Shown here: in pieces, positions 25,019-34,240 of the stretch | How positions within the stretch are numbered: the stretch's first letter is position 1 | How the letters are laid out: every line of letters begins with the position of its first letter | Assembly: GCA_039819285.1 (NCBI GenBank) | Contig: JBCBSH010000002.1 | Location: 1-64,000 of the forward strand | Direction of reading: 5' to 3' | From: JANQGH01 sp039819285 | GTDB taxonomy: Bacteria; Pseudomonadota; Alphaproteobacteria; DSM-16000; Inquilinaceae | DNA: 64,000 nucleotides | Translations under genes and position numbers: made by a program | Notes under the pieces: generated by a model | The model's database searches: none | The model's input: only the letters and a program-made list of their open reading frames with translations | Told to the model about the DNA's origin: nothing

Positions 25019-26067
25019 GCGGCGCCTTGCCGCGCGCCCTGGAGGACGGCCTTCGCCTGGCGATGCCGTTCGTGGCGGCCCTGCTGGTCGGCGCCATTCT
25101 GTTGGCCATCACCGGTCGCGATCCCTTTTCGACCTATGCCGAGCTGTTCAATGAGGCCCTAGGCGGCCAGAGCAGGATCGCCGCCACGCTGACGGCCGCG
25201 ACGCCGTTGATCTTCACAGGCCTCGCGACGGCCATCGCCTTTCGGGCCGGCGTGTTCAATGTCGGGGTCGAGGGCAGCTTCTACCTGGGCGGGTTGGCCG
25301 CCGCCTGGGTCGGATTTGCCTGGATCGGCCTTGGCGGAACGCTGCAGATGCTGGCCGCGCTTGGCTTCGGGGCCTTTGTCGGCGGCCTTTGGATGCTGCT
25401 GCCCGGGTGGTTGCGCGCCCGCATGGAGGTTGACGAGGTCGTCACCACGCTGATGCTGAACTTCATCGCCATCGGTATCGCCCTGTGGCTGGTGAACGGG
25501 CCTCTGCTAGCCGCCGGTTCCGCCAATTCCGCGACACCGATGGTGCTGCCAGAGGCCCGCCTGCTGCGCCTGATCCCGCCTTCGACATTGAATGCCGGTT
25601 TCCTTATCGGGCTGGCGGCCCTGGTCGCCTACGGCGTCTGGCTGCGCCTGAGGGTCGGGGGCTTTGAAAACCGGCTGGTCGGCCTCAACCCTCGCTTTGC
25701 CCGGTCCGTCGGCATCAGCGTTGCGTCGGTCATTCTGCTTGCCATCGTGTTGTCCGGCGTGATCGGCGGGCTGGGCGGTGCCACGCATGCGCTCGGCGTC
25801 GTCGGCCGGTTTTCCGAGGGCTTCTCGCCGGGCTACGGCTTTACTGGCATTGCCGTCGCCTTATTGGGCCGCAACCGGCCGGTCGGCATCCTGATCGGCG
25901 CGCTGATCTTCGGGGCGCTGACCTCGGCCGGCACTACGGTACAGCTTTTCGCCGACATCCCGCTCGATCTCGTCCAGGTGCTGGAAGGCACGGTAATGAT
26001 GTTGGCGGTGGTCGAGGCCGTGCGCTGGGCCCGGCGGCGTCGGGCTGTGCGGGCGGTGGCGCCATGA
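25015..26067 (+). CDS. ABC transporter permease (BMP/nucleoside type), first subunit
   Basis: A 350-residue inner-membrane permease with about nine or ten hydrophobic segments. The block GLATAIAFRAGVFNVGVEGS is typical of the BPD_transp_2 (branched-chain/nucleoside type) family, and VDEVVTTLMLNFIAIGIALW marks the cytoplasmic coupling loop region. It begins in an ATGA overlap with the ATPase gene and ends in one with the second permease gene, as in YufP/YufQ-like nucleoside importers. Confidence 0.9.
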   Translation: MSGALPRALEDGLRLAMPFVAALLVGAILLAITGRDPFSTYAELFNEALGGQSRIAATLTAATPLIFTGLATAIAFRAGVFNVGVEGSFYLGGLAAAWVGFAWIGLGGTLQMLAALGFGAFVGGLWMLLPGWLRARMEVDEVVTTLMLNFIAIGIALWLVNGPLLAAGSANSATPMVLPEARLLRLIPPSTLNAGFLIGLAALVAYGVWLRLRVGGFENRLVGLNPRFARSVGISVASVILLAIVLSGVIGGLGGATHALGVVGRFSEGFSPGYGFTGIAVALLGRNRPVGILIGALIFGALTSAGTTVQLFADIPLDLVQVLEGTVMMLAVVEAVRWARRRRAVRAVAP

Positions 26068-26963
26068 TGCTCGACAACGTTCTGCACGCGGCGATCCTGG
26101 CAACCACACCGATCCTGCTGGCCGCCCTTGGCGGGCTGATCAACCGGCAGGCGGGCATCGTGAATATCGGCCTTGAGGCCATGATGCTGTCCGGCGCCCT
26201 CGCCGCGCTGATCGCCGCCCATGTCAGCGGGTCCTGGGCAGTGGGCCTGTTAGCGGCGGCGGTCGCCGGGCTGGTCAGCGCCGCGCCGCTGTCGATCCTG
26301 GTCACCCGGTTCGGCGCCAACGAGATCGTCGCCGGCCTCGGGCTCAACGTCCTGATCGCCGGCCTGATCGGCTATCTCTTGTCCGACTTCTATGGCGTCA
26401 GCGGCACGCTGCGCCTGATGCCGGTGCCGACCTTGCCGCGCATCGACCTGCCTTTCATCGCGGGCGTCCCCGTCCTGGGCGCCATCCTGTCCGGCAAGGA
26501 TGTACTGACCTGGGCGGCCTGGATTCTCGTACCGCTGACCGCGCTACTGTTGACCAGAACCCGGATCGGGTTGCGCCTGCGCGCCTGCGGGTCGTCGCCC
26601 GCGACCGCCAATTCGGTCGGCCTGTCGGTGCCCAATCTGCGGGATGGCGCGACCTTGGCGGCGGGCGCCCTTGCCGGCCTGGGTGGCGCGGCGCTGTCGC
26701 TAGGCCTTGTCGGCCTGTTCAGCGAGGGTCTGACCGGGGGGCGCGGCTTCATCGCGCTCGCGGCCTTCTATTTCGGCCGCAACCGACCCTGGCCGACCGC
26801 GTTCGCCTGCATTCTGTTCGGCTTCTTCGATGCGGCACAGATCCGGCTGCAAGGCGGCGGCTTGCCGCCGGAGCTGGTACAGGTGCTGCCCTATGCCGTT
26901 GTGATTCTGGCGCTGACGCTGGCCTCGTGGCGGCGTCGGCGCGGACCTTCGCCGGAACCGTGA
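26064..26963 (+). CDS. ABC transporter permease (BMP/nucleoside type), second subunit
   Basis: A 299-residue partner permease. It opens with LAALGGLINRQAGIVNIGLE, the characteristic BPD_transp_2 start, and carries VTRFGANEIVAGLGLNVLIA in the coupling-loop region. About eight membrane segments are seen. It pairs with the larger permease to form the channel of the nucleoside importer. The isochorismatase-like gene starts 11 bases downstream, so the catabolic genes follow directly. Confidence 0.9.
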   Translation: MMLDNVLHAAILATTPILLAALGGLINRQAGIVNIGLEAMMLSGALAALIAAHVSGSWAVGLLAAAVAGLVSAAPLSILVTRFGANEIVAGLGLNVLIAGLIGYLLSDFYGVSGTLRLMPVPTLPRIDLPFIAGVPVLGAILSGKDVLTWAAWILVPLTALLLTRTRIGLRLRACGSSPATANSVGLSVPNLRDGATLAAGALAGLGGAALSLGLVGLFSEGLTGGRGFIALAAFYFGRNRPWPTAFACILFGFFDAAQIRLQGGGLPPELVQVLPYAVVILALTLASWRRRRGPSPEP

Positions 26964-26974
26964 TCGGGGTGCCC

Positions 26975-27550
26975 ATGGCCAATTCCCAAAACCCGTCAAA
27001 CACTACCGCCCTTGTACTGGTCGATGTCATCAAGACGTTCTTCCGACCGGGTGCCGCACTCCATTACGATCATGTCGGGGACGTGGTGCCGGCGCTGGGC
27101 CGCCTGCTGGACGCCGCGCGCGCGTCGGAGACCCTGGTCGTCCACGCCGCCGAGCGTCACCAGCCGGGGCTTGCGGATTTCGAGCACCAGAAGATCCCGC
27201 CGCACTGCATGGTCGACGATCCGGACAGCGATTTCTTCGATCGGTTCCGCCCCGATGGGCCGCGCGAGGTGCTGGTGCCCAAGCGCCGCTACAGCGCCTT
27301 TTTCGCCACCGATCTGGCCCTGTTGCTACGCGAACAGGGCGTCGAACAGGTCGTGGTCGCCGGCGTGAAGACCAATGTCTGCATCCGCGCGACCATCCAG
27401 GACGGCTTTGCGCATGGCTTTCGCATGGTGCTGCCGCGTGACGCGACGAACTCCAACAGGCCGCATCTGGCTGAGGCGAGCCTGGAGGATATCGACCGCT
27501 ATTTCGGTTGGGTCGTCGATCTGGACACGGCCGTTGAGGCGCTGTCGTGA
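26975..27550 (+). CDS. Isochorismatase-like cysteine hydrolase
   Basis: A 191-residue cytoplasmic hydrolase of the isochorismatase/nicotinamidase fold. The catalytic triad is visible: Asp in ALVLVDVIKTFF, Lys in VPKRRYSAF, and Cys in VAGVKTNVCIRATI. Family members cleave amides or C-N bonds of small molecules such as nicotinamide, ureidoacrylate and carbamates. In this operon it may open or deaminate the freed base, but that is inference. The ATG at 26975 is chosen over an earlier in-frame one inside the permease gene. Its stop overlaps the next start (GTGA). Confidence 0.82.
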   Translation: MANSQNPSNTTALVLVDVIKTFFRPGAALHYDHVGDVVPALGRLLDAARASETLVVHAAERHQPGLADFEHQKIPPHCMVDDPDSDFFDRFRPDGPREVLVPKRRYSAFFATDLALLLREQGVEQVVVAGVKTNVCIRATIQDGFAHGFRMVLPRDATNSNRPHLAEASLEDIDRYFGWVVDLDTAVEALS

Positions 27551-28446
27551 CCGTCGCGATCATCGGATATGCCAGCATCGACCATGCGGTTCGAACGGCC
27601 GAGGCGCCGATCGCGGACCGAACCGTGCGCATTACCAGCCGGCCGGCCGACGGCTGGGGCCGCGCCGGCGGATCGCCGGCCTATGTCTGCCGAGCCCTGG
27701 TCGCGGAGGGGGTGGCCGCGCCACGGGCGATAAGCTGGGTGGGCGACGATGCGGCCGGCGAGGCCTATCGGCTTGGTCTTACGGCGGACGGTGTCGACAC
27801 ATTCGGGATTGCCGCGATCGCTGGCGCGCGAACGCCGCTGAGCATCCTGGCCTATGCGGATTCCGGCGGCTGTGCCTGCCTGTACGACCCCGGGATGCCG
27901 CCGCAGGGCCTGACCGAAGCCCAGGCGGACCTTGTTGCCGCATCCGATTGGCTGGTTGTGACGGTCGGCCCTACACGGGCGCTTCAGGAAGCGCTTGAGC
28001 GCGTGCGGCCAGATACGCAGGTCGCGTGGCTGGTGAAGGCCGACCCCGAAGCGTTCACGCCGGGCCTGCAAAAACGTCTGGCGGCGCGTGCGACGCTGAT
28101 TACCCACAGCGCGGCGGAATGGGAGTTTGTCGAGGAGGCCTTGGCGCATCCTTCCAGCCAGTCCGAACGGCTGGTGGTCGAAACCAGGGGTGCCGAGGGG
28201 TTGGCCTGGTGGCAGACCCAGATGGGCCGCGTCTTGGCGGAGGGACATCGACCGGCGAAGCCGCATCCGGTCCAGGACCAATCCGGGGCGGGCGACACGT
28301 TGGCCGCCGGCGTGCTGGCCGGCTTGATCGAAGGCTCTTCGGCCGACCAGGCGATCGATCGCGGTGTTGCCGCCGTTGATCGGTTCCTGGAACAGCGGGC
28401 GATGCGCGAACGGGCAAGCGACCGTGACACGGGGACAACAGAATGA
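27547..28446 (+). CDS. PfkB family carbohydrate/nucleoside kinase
   Basis: A 299-residue ribokinase-fold kinase. The N-terminal GWGRAGGSPAYVCRALVAEG is the PfkB glycine motif, and QDQSGAGDTLAAGVLAGLIEG carries the GAGD anion hole with the catalytic Asp. Its start is a GTG in a 4-base overlap with the isochorismatase gene, and its stop overlaps the phosphorylase start likewise. In a nucleoside operon it could phosphorylate the nucleoside itself or the freed pentose. The exact acceptor is not evident. Confidence 0.85.
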   Translation: MTVAIIGYASIDHAVRTAEAPIADRTVRITSRPADGWGRAGGSPAYVCRALVAEGVAAPRAISWVGDDAAGEAYRLGLTADGVDTFGIAAIAGARTPLSILAYADSGGCACLYDPGMPPQGLTEAQADLVAASDWLVVTVGPTRALQEALERVRPDTQVAWLVKADPEAFTPGLQKRLAARATLITHSAAEWEFVEEALAHPSSQSERLVVETRGAEGLAWWQTQMGRVLAEGHRPAKPHPVQDQSGAGDTLAAGVLAGLIEGSSADQAIDRGVAAVDRFLEQRAMRERASDRDTGTTE

Positions 28447-29207
28447 CGAGAGAACCGCAGGTCGACAGGGCCTGGTACATCGGCTGTACCGCCGATGAGG
28501 TGGGCGACGCCGCCATCCTGGTGGGCGACCGGGGCCGTATCGACAGGCTTGCGGAGATGCTGGAGGCGCCGACCATCCTGCCGGAGAGACGCGGTCTCCG
28601 CACGGTCACCGGCGGCTGGCGCGGCCGCAGGATCACCGCTACGTCCTTCGGCATGGGCGCGCCCATCGCGGTGATCGTCTTGCGTGAGTTGGCCGCGCTG
28701 GGCGTTGGTGTCTTCGTGCGCATCGGCACGGCCATGGTGCTGGGCCCGGCGCGGCTGGGCGACCTGTTGATCGCCGAAACCGCGCTCGCGCCCGATGGAT
28801 GCACGACGGTGTTCAGCCGGCCCGGCCACGTGGCGACGGCCGATGCACGGCTCACGGCTGCCCTGGCCGACGCCGGCCCGGATGATCGGCCGGTCAAGGG
28901 CGGCCAGTTTGCCAGCTACGACAGCTTTTACGGCACCATGTTCCCGCTTTTGCCCGGCGAGCGGCCCGAGGTTGCGACGGAAAGGGAGCGCCTTGCGGGC
29001 CTGGGCGTGCTGGCCACGGATATGGAGACGGCGGCGTTGCTGACGGTCGGGCACAGGATGCGCTTGGCGACCGCCAGCCTGTGCCTGGGTACGGTGGACG
29101 CCGCCTCGCAAGCCAAGCTGCCGCCGGATGCCCTGGCGGCGGGAGAGGCCGATCTGTTCCGCGCCAGCCTGGACGGCATCGTCCGGTTTCTAGAGCGAAG
29201 GTCTTAA
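28443..29207 (+). CDS. Nucleoside phosphorylase (PNP/UDP family)
   Basis: A 254-residue phosphorylase of the PNP_UDP_1 family, which splits a nucleoside with phosphate into base and pentose 1-phosphate. The phosphate-site block FVRIGTAMVLGPARLGDLLI and the ribose-site motif LATDMETAALL are present, with the base-site segment FASYDSFYGTM between them. The overall layout is like uridine or purine phosphorylase, and base preference cannot be told. Located in an operon with a BMP-type importer, it supports a nucleoside as the transported substrate. Confidence 0.87.
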   Translation: MTREPQVDRAWYIGCTADEVGDAAILVGDRGRIDRLAEMLEAPTILPERRGLRTVTGGWRGRRITATSFGMGAPIAVIVLRELAALGVGVFVRIGTAMVLGPARLGDLLIAETALAPDGCTTVFSRPGHVATADARLTAALADAGPDDRPVKGGQFASYDSFYGTMFPLLPGERPEVATERERLAGLGVLATDMETAALLTVGHRMRLATASLCLGTVDAASQAKLPPDALAAGEADLFRASLDGIVRFLERRS

Positions 29208-29225
29208 CGAAGGAAGACAGCGCCC

Positions 29226-29990
29226 ATGACCATGATTAACCGCTACTTCGGCAGCCTGATCGAGCGCTTAGAGACCGTGCGCCAGACGCAGCGTGACGCG
29301 CTCGATCAGGCCGCCGAGATCTGCGCCGCCGCGATCGCCGCCGATGGGCTGGTCTTCACCTTCGGCACTGGCCACGGCGCGTTTCCGGCGCTGGAGAGCT
29401 TTCCCCGTTCCGGCACGATCGTCGGTTTCCGGCCCATTCCCGAAAGCACGATGATCAGCTTCCATAGGGTCTGGGGCGACATGGGGGCGCGGCAATACCG
29501 CTTCATCCATGCGCAGGAGGGCTATGGCAAGGCGATCCTGTCGTCCCATCAGCTCAAACCGACGGATGCGATGGTGATCTACAGCCATTCCGGCATCAAC
29601 GCGGTGGTCCTGGACATTGCGCTCGCGGTAAAGGATCTGGGCATGAAGCTGGTGGCTGTGACCTCCCTGCCCCATTCGTCCGCCAGCCCTGCCCGCCACT
29701 CGTCCGGTAAGCGGCTATACGAGGTGGCCGACGTCGTGATCGACACCGGCGTGCCGAAGGCGGATGCGGCGCTCGCGGTCGAGGGCATGCGCCACCCGGT
29801 CGGCGCCAACTCGACCTCGATCACGATCGCGATCGCCCACACGATCAACGCGTTGACCGCGGAACGGCTGGTCGCGCGGGGCATCGAGCCGATGGTGATG
29901 GTCAATCCCAACACCGCCGACAAGGCAACGGCGGACAAGCAGAACGACGCCAATTATGCGGAGTTGTGGCGGAGGTTGAGGGACCGCTAG
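29226..29990 (+). CDS. SIS domain sugar-phosphate binding/isomerase protein
   Basis: A 254-residue protein with one SIS domain. The N-terminal helix leads into LVFTFGTGHGAFPALESFPR; the phosphosugar loop is at AMVIYSHSGINAVVLDIALA, where the Ser-His-Ser-Gly segment should bind a phosphate. It is probably a sugar-phosphate isomerase acting on the pentose phosphate released by the phosphorylase. The ribosome site GAAGGAAGAC-like lies before the ATG. It is the last gene of the nucleoside operon and overlaps the convergent dehydrogenase gene by 4 bases. Confidence 0.8.
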   Translation: MTMINRYFGSLIERLETVRQTQRDALDQAAEICAAAIAADGLVFTFGTGHGAFPALESFPRSGTIVGFRPIPESTMISFHRVWGDMGARQYRFIHAQEGYGKAILSSHQLKPTDAMVIYSHSGINAVVLDIALAVKDLGMKLVAVTSLPHSSASPARHSSGKRLYEVADVVIDTGVPKADAALAVEGMRHPVGANSTSITIAIAHTINALTAERLVARGIEPMVMVNPNTADKATADKQNDANYAELWRRLRDR

Positions 29991-31033
29991 TGACGCGCGC
30001 GCGCGGCTTCGCGGACGGTGACCGCGCCAACCCGCTGCCGCACATGGCTTTCGTTGGCGCGCTGCATATGCTGGGGCGCCTCGCCCTTGATCATCAGGGC
30101 AATGTCATCGACGACCATGCGACCGATCTCGCGCCTGCCGTGATGCACCGCCGCAGCGCGATGGGCCGAGAGGATGGTGTTCGGCCAGGCGCGGATCGGA
30201 TCGCCGGGAGGTGCTGGCTCGGCGGGAAACACGTCTAGCGCAGCACGAATTCGCTGCTGCTCTATCGCGGTTTGCAAAGCGGCGAAGTCGACCAGATGGG
30301 CGCGGCTGATCAAGACCAGCAACGCACCCTTCGGCATTAGCGAGAAGGCATCGCTATCGATCAGGTGATAGTTTTCGTCCGTCGGCGATGCGGCAATCAC
30401 TAAGCATCGGCCTTTTGCGACGACGTCGTTCAGCGGCATTGCCTTGGCGCCCTGGTCCGCCAAGACATCGGCGTCTTGCCAGGGGTCATAGACCAGAACG
30501 TCACAACCGAACGGCGCCAACAGCCTGTTGCATTCCTGCGCGATCGAACCGAAGCCAATGAACCCGACCGTCTGGCCGTAGAGCGAGAAGTCAAACCGCT
30601 CATCCTCGCCGAGCCAGGTCTCCGTCCCCTGCCGGAATGCCTCGTGGCCGTCGACGATCCCCCGCGCGCCGGCGATCATGAAGCCCAAGGTCATTTCGGC
30701 CACCAAACGGCGGAAGGCCGGGGCGCAGCTCAAGACCTCGATGCCTCGGGCGAAGCAAATGTCGTAGTCGAGCGAGGGCGGAAAGCTGCCCGCCACCTCC
30801 AGGCAGGCAAGCAGATTGGGCGCCCTGTCGAGATCGAGCTGATCGAAGCAGGGATCAGTCCCGATGATGAAGTTCGCGTCCGCGGCCGCAGTCTCGATGA
30901 TTTCCGGCGGCACCGGCTCATCACGCGCCCAAACGAGATCGCAGAGATCGCCGAGCCGCGCCAGGTCGGCCGGGTCGAAAAGCTCGTCAAGCGTACGGAA
31001 GCTGGGGGCCAGCAGCGCGATCGGCTTGGTCAT
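29987..31033 (-). CDS. D-2-hydroxyacid dehydrogenase (NAD-dependent) family protein
   Basis: A 348-residue dehydrogenase of the D-isomer 2-hydroxyacid family. The NAD motif is TVGFIGFGSIAQECNRLL. The catalytic set is present: Arg in LISRAHLVDFAAL, Glu in ALDVFPAEPAP, and His in ILSAHRAAAVHH. It lies 25 bases after the sugar-permease gene on the same strand and may complete that operon, reducing or oxidising a hydroxyacid derived from the imported sugar. The substrate is unknown. Confidence 0.85.
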   Translation of the reverse strand: MTKPIALLAPSFRTLDELFDPADLARLGDLCDLVWARDEPVPPEIIETAAADANFIIGTDPCFDQLDLDRAPNLLACLEVAGSFPPSLDYDICFARGIEVLSCAPAFRRLVAEMTLGFMIAGARGIVDGHEAFRQGTETWLGEDERFDFSLYGQTVGFIGFGSIAQECNRLLAPFGCDVLVYDPWQDADVLADQGAKAMPLNDVVAKGRCLVIAASPTDENYHLIDSDAFSLMPKGALLVLISRAHLVDFAALQTAIEQQRIRAALDVFPAEPAPPGDPIRAWPNTILSAHRAAAVHHGRREIGRMVVDDIALMIKGEAPQHMQRANESHVRQRVGAVTVREAARARH

Positions 31034-31058
31034 TTTCTGGGGCCTATTTCTCTGGGGC

Positions 31059-31871
31059 CTATTTGACGGCGCCTTGGGTCATGCCCTGCACAAAATGGCG
31101 CTGGAAGATGATGAAGATGATGATGATCGGGATCGCCATGATCATCGCCGCGGAGGTCAGGCCGCTGATATCGCGGGTCTGGGTGCCCTGGAAGAACAGC
31201 ATGCCGACCGTCAGGGTACGTAGATTGTCCTCGGTCAGGAACAACAGCCGCAGCAGCAGATCGTTCCAGCTCCATAGGAACTCCAGCAGTCCCGTGGTGA
31301 TGATGGCGGGGGTCGAGATCGGCAGGATCACACGCCAATAGACCTGGATCTCGCTGGCGCCATCGACCCGCGCGGCGTCCCGCAACTCCTTCGGGATCCG
31401 ACGGAAATAGGCCGACATCAGGAAAATGAAGATCGGCACGGCCAGCGCCAGATCGGCCAGGATGACGCCAAGATGGGTGTTCAACAGGCCCAGGCGCTGT
31501 TCCGTCACGTAGAGCGGCAGGATGATCGCGGTCGGTGGGATCATCAGGCCGGCCAGCAGCAGGGCGTAGATCACCGGCTTGCCGGGGAACTTCAGGAACG
31601 TCAGCGCGTAGGCGGCGGCCGAGGCGATGACGATCATGACCACGGCGTCGACCGTCGAGATGATCACGCTGTTCAGGAAATAGGTGTTGAAGTTCGCGTC
31701 GATCCAGGTCGTCACGAAATGCTCGAAAGTCGGCGCCAGCGGCGGCACCCAGGGGGGCGACACCAGCTCCTCCGCCGGTTTCAGCGAGGTGAAAGCGGTC
31801 ATCAGCAACGGTGCCAGCATCAGCAGCGAGACCAGGGTCAACAGACCGTAAACGAGGGGCTTTCTGGACAT
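31059..31871 (-). CDS. Carbohydrate ABC transporter permease, MalG type
   Basis: A 270-residue inner-membrane permease with six predicted segments. The EAA loop is ELRDAARVDGASEIQVYWRV, the ATPase contact site. It lies 4 bases after the MalF-type gene. Together with the binding protein encoded upstream it forms a CUT1-type sugar importer. No ATPase gene is near, so the system must borrow one encoded elsewhere. Confidence 0.92.
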   Translation of the reverse strand: MSRKPLVYGLLTLVSLLMLAPLLMTAFTSLKPAEELVSPPWVPPLAPTFEHFVTTWIDANFNTYFLNSVIISTVDAVVMIVIASAAAYALTFLKFPGKPVIYALLLAGLMIPPTAIILPLYVTEQRLGLLNTHLGVILADLALAVPIFIFLMSAYFRRIPKELRDAARVDGASEIQVYWRVILPISTPAIITTGLLEFLWSWNDLLLRLLFLTEDNLRTLTVGMLFFQGTQTRDISGLTSAAMIMAIPIIIIFIIFQRHFVQGMTQGAVK

Positions 31872-31875
31872 GGCC

Positions 31876-32781
31876 TCAGTCGTCCCGCCGTGCTTGCATG
31901 TAGAGATAGACGGCCATCGCCAAGGTGACGATGACCAAGAGGGCGACCGCCACGGCCGAGCCGTAGCCGTAATTGTTTTCCAGCACGCCGCGCTTGTACA
32001 TGTAGGTCGCCAGGATCTCGGTGGCGCGGATCGGGCCGCCCTGCGTGGTGCCCCAGATCAGGTCGAACGCCTTGAACGCGGCGGTCGCGGTGAGGACGAA
32101 GACCACGGCGGTCACCGGCCTCAGCGCGGGCAACGTGATGTACCAAAAGGCCTGGATAGGCGTCGCACCGTCGATCTTGGCGGCGTCGTAGAGCTCGTCA
32201 TCGACCGCCTGCAGGCCGGCCAGGAAGATCACGATCGACAAGCCAAGCGTGGACCAGGAATGGGCAATGGCGAGGGCCGGCAAGGCGGTCGTCAGGTCCC
32301 CGAGCCAGGGCGTCGCCAGGAAGCCTAGACCGATCGCGTTCAGCCCCTCGTTGATCGCGCCGTTGGGCTGATACATCCAGCGCCAGATGATCGCCGTGGT
32401 GATCGGCGCCTGGATGACCGGGATGAACATGCAGGTCTGAAAGAAGATCCTGCCCTTGATCTTGCGGGCCAGAATCGCGGCCAGGACCACGCCCAGGCCG
32501 ACATTGATCACCACGATGATCGCCGTCCATTCAACCGTGTTGAAGAACGCTTCCCAGAAGATCCGGTCGCCGAACAGGCGGTCGTAGTTGCCGAGCCCGA
32601 CCCACTCCCGATCCGGGCTGATGCCGTCCCAACGGTTCAGCGAATACTCGAACACCTCCAAGGTCGGGATGAAGGCGAAGACGAGATAGAGCGCGATCGC
32701 CGGCAGCAGGAACAGGCCGGCGGTCAGCCAGGCCTGCCTTTTGCGGCGGCCCGGCGACCAACGCCTGAATGAGGCGGCCAT
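31876..32781 (-). CDS. Carbohydrate ABC transporter permease, MalF type
   Basis: A 301-residue inner-membrane permease with six membrane segments. The EAA loop is VDDELYDAAKIDGATPIQAF. The basic N-terminus (RRKRQAWLTAGLFLLPA) is typical of CUT1 MalF-like subunits. It is 25 bases downstream of the binding-protein gene and 4 bases upstream of the MalG-type gene. It forms the channel with that subunit. Confidence 0.92.
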   Translation of the reverse strand: MAASFRRWSPGRRKRQAWLTAGLFLLPAIALYLVFAFIPTLEVFEYSLNRWDGISPDREWVGLGNYDRLFGDRIFWEAFFNTVEWTAIIVVINVGLGVVLAAILARKIKGRIFFQTCMFIPVIQAPITTAIIWRWMYQPNGAINEGLNAIGLGFLATPWLGDLTTALPALAIAHSWSTLGLSIVIFLAGLQAVDDELYDAAKIDGATPIQAFWYITLPALRPVTAVVFVLTATAAFKAFDLIWGTTQGGPIRATEILATYMYKRGVLENNYGYGSAVAVALLVIVTLAMAVYLYMQARRDD

Positions 32782-32806
32782 GGGACTGGGTCTCAGCGCG
32801 CGTCGA

Positions 32807-34123
32807 TCAGTTGTCCGCGACGCCGCCGGGCATCAGGATCGCGCCGACGGCCTTTGCGACCTCCCATTCCGCCTGGATGGCCTCGACGAACTGCTCCGGC
32901 GTCATCACACCCAGCATCAGGGCTTGCAGGCCGTCATAGGTGACATTGGTCATGCTGGCCGGCGTTACCGTGTCGAGAAAGGCATGAATCGTGCCGTTCG
33001 GCCGGTGTGAATCGATCTGCGCGCGCAGGTCGGCCGTGATCGCGGGCAACGTGCTGTCCGGCAGCAGCTCTGTCAGCGAGCCGATGGGGATCGAGCCGTT
33101 GTTCAGCAGCATCAGGCGGCCGTCGTCATTGAAGAAGAAGAAGTCGAGGATGTCGGCGGAAACGTCCGGATGCTCGCTGTTGGCGTTGACGTAGAAACCG
33201 GAGCCAATGTCCTCGGTCGGGTGAATGGCCTGATCGTCGGCCATGGGCGGCACCTGAAATGTGCCGAAATCGGCAATGCCGTCGCCCAACGACTCCACCG
33301 CGCCAGGCACGATCCAGGGGCCGGTAAAGGTCATCGGAATGTCGCCGGCCCAGAAGCTGTCCATGATCTCTGCATAGCCGTTGGCGACCGGGTTGGGGCC
33401 GAAATAGCCCTCCTCGGTCATTTCCTGCAGCAGGGCCGAGGCATCGACGAAGGCCGCCTCGGTCCAGGCACCGTCGCCGAACATCACCTCTTCGACACCG
33501 GCGGGGGAGGCGAAGCGGCCGAACAGCATCGACTGCCAATGGGAGATCGGCCAGCGGTCGGCCGCGCCCAGGCCGATCGGCGTGTCGTAGCCGGCCTCGA
33601 TCAAAGCCTCGACCGTGGCTTCAAAGTCTGCCCAGGTTTCCGGCACGCCGAGGCCGAGCTCGTCAAAGATCGCCCGGTTGTAGAACATGGCCGTGTTCTC
33701 GACCTCGTTGCCCACGGCCCACAGCCGCCCGTCCGACGAGGTCGTGTTCTCGATCGACTCCGGGATCATCGCGTCCCAGCCATATTGGCGATAGTACGGC
33801 GTCAGGTCGGCGACAAGGCCGCCATTGATGATCGCCGCCGGCTGACCGGGGCCGGTTCCGTACATGAAGACGTCCGGCCCTTCGCCGCCGGACAGCGACG
33901 GCACCAGCACCGGGTTGAACAGGTCCGAGCCGACCTTGGTCACGTTGATCTGAACGTCGGGGTTGGCGGCCATATAGGCGGCGGCGAGATCGTCATAGAC
34001 GTTCGTAGTACCCGGTTCGCCACCGACCCAGACCTCGATTTCCGTCTGGGCCCACGCGGAAATGGCCATGGTGCCCGACAGGGCCGTTGCCGCGAGCACA
34101 AGGCCGATTTGGCGTTTGATCAT
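32807..34123 (-). CDS. Sugar ABC transporter substrate-binding protein (family 1)
   Basis: A 438-residue periplasmic binding protein. The start MIKRQIGLVLAATALSGTMA begins a signal peptide cleaved near AWA-QTE (about residue 25). The motif GEGPDVFMYGTGPG and the segment FWAGDIPMTFTGPWIVPG are usual for CUT1 binding proteins. The ATG at 34123 has GGGAGGAAC upstream and is preferred over an in-frame start at 34201. Its promoter faces thuA across a region with two LacI operators, so sugar-dependent derepression is likely. Confidence 0.9.
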   Translation of the reverse strand: MIKRQIGLVLAATALSGTMAISAWAQTEIEVWVGGEPGTTNVYDDLAAAYMAANPDVQINVTKVGSDLFNPVLVPSLSGGEGPDVFMYGTGPGQPAAIINGGLVADLTPYYRQYGWDAMIPESIENTTSSDGRLWAVGNEVENTAMFYNRAIFDELGLGVPETWADFEATVEALIEAGYDTPIGLGAADRWPISHWQSMLFGRFASPAGVEEVMFGDGAWTEAAFVDASALLQEMTEEGYFGPNPVANGYAEIMDSFWAGDIPMTFTGPWIVPGAVESLGDGIADFGTFQVPPMADDQAIHPTEDIGSGFYVNANSEHPDVSADILDFFFFNDDGRLMLLNNGSIPIGSLTELLPDSTLPAITADLRAQIDSHRPNGTIHAFLDTVTPASMTNVTYDGLQALMLGVMTPEQFVEAIQAEWEVAKAVGAILMPGGVADN

Positions 34124-34206
34124 CTTGTCCGTTCCTCCCGTTATCGCGAGCGACCGAGGGCGTCGCGCTTGGCCGCGGCTCTTTGGCCAGAGCCGTCTCA
34201 ATCGTA

Positions 34207-34212
34207 ATTATG
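34207..34212 (-). promoter_or_regulatory. Candidate -10 element of the leftward sugar operon
   Basis: Read leftward, these bases give CATAAT, five of six matches to the -10 consensus. The first LacI-like operator overlaps the expected spacer or -35 region just upstream. The -35 element itself is poor, so the call is weak. Confidence 0.3.
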
Positions 34213-34219
34213 AGGAAAA

Positions 34220-34233
34220 TGTATCCGGTTACA
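34220..34233. promoter_or_regulatory. LacI-type operator 1
   Basis: TGTATCCGGTTACA is a 14-base site with 12 of 14 symmetric positions and the central CG typical of LacI-family operators. It lies between the divergent binding-protein and thuA genes. Confidence 0.6.
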
Positions 34234-34240
34234 TTGCTGA

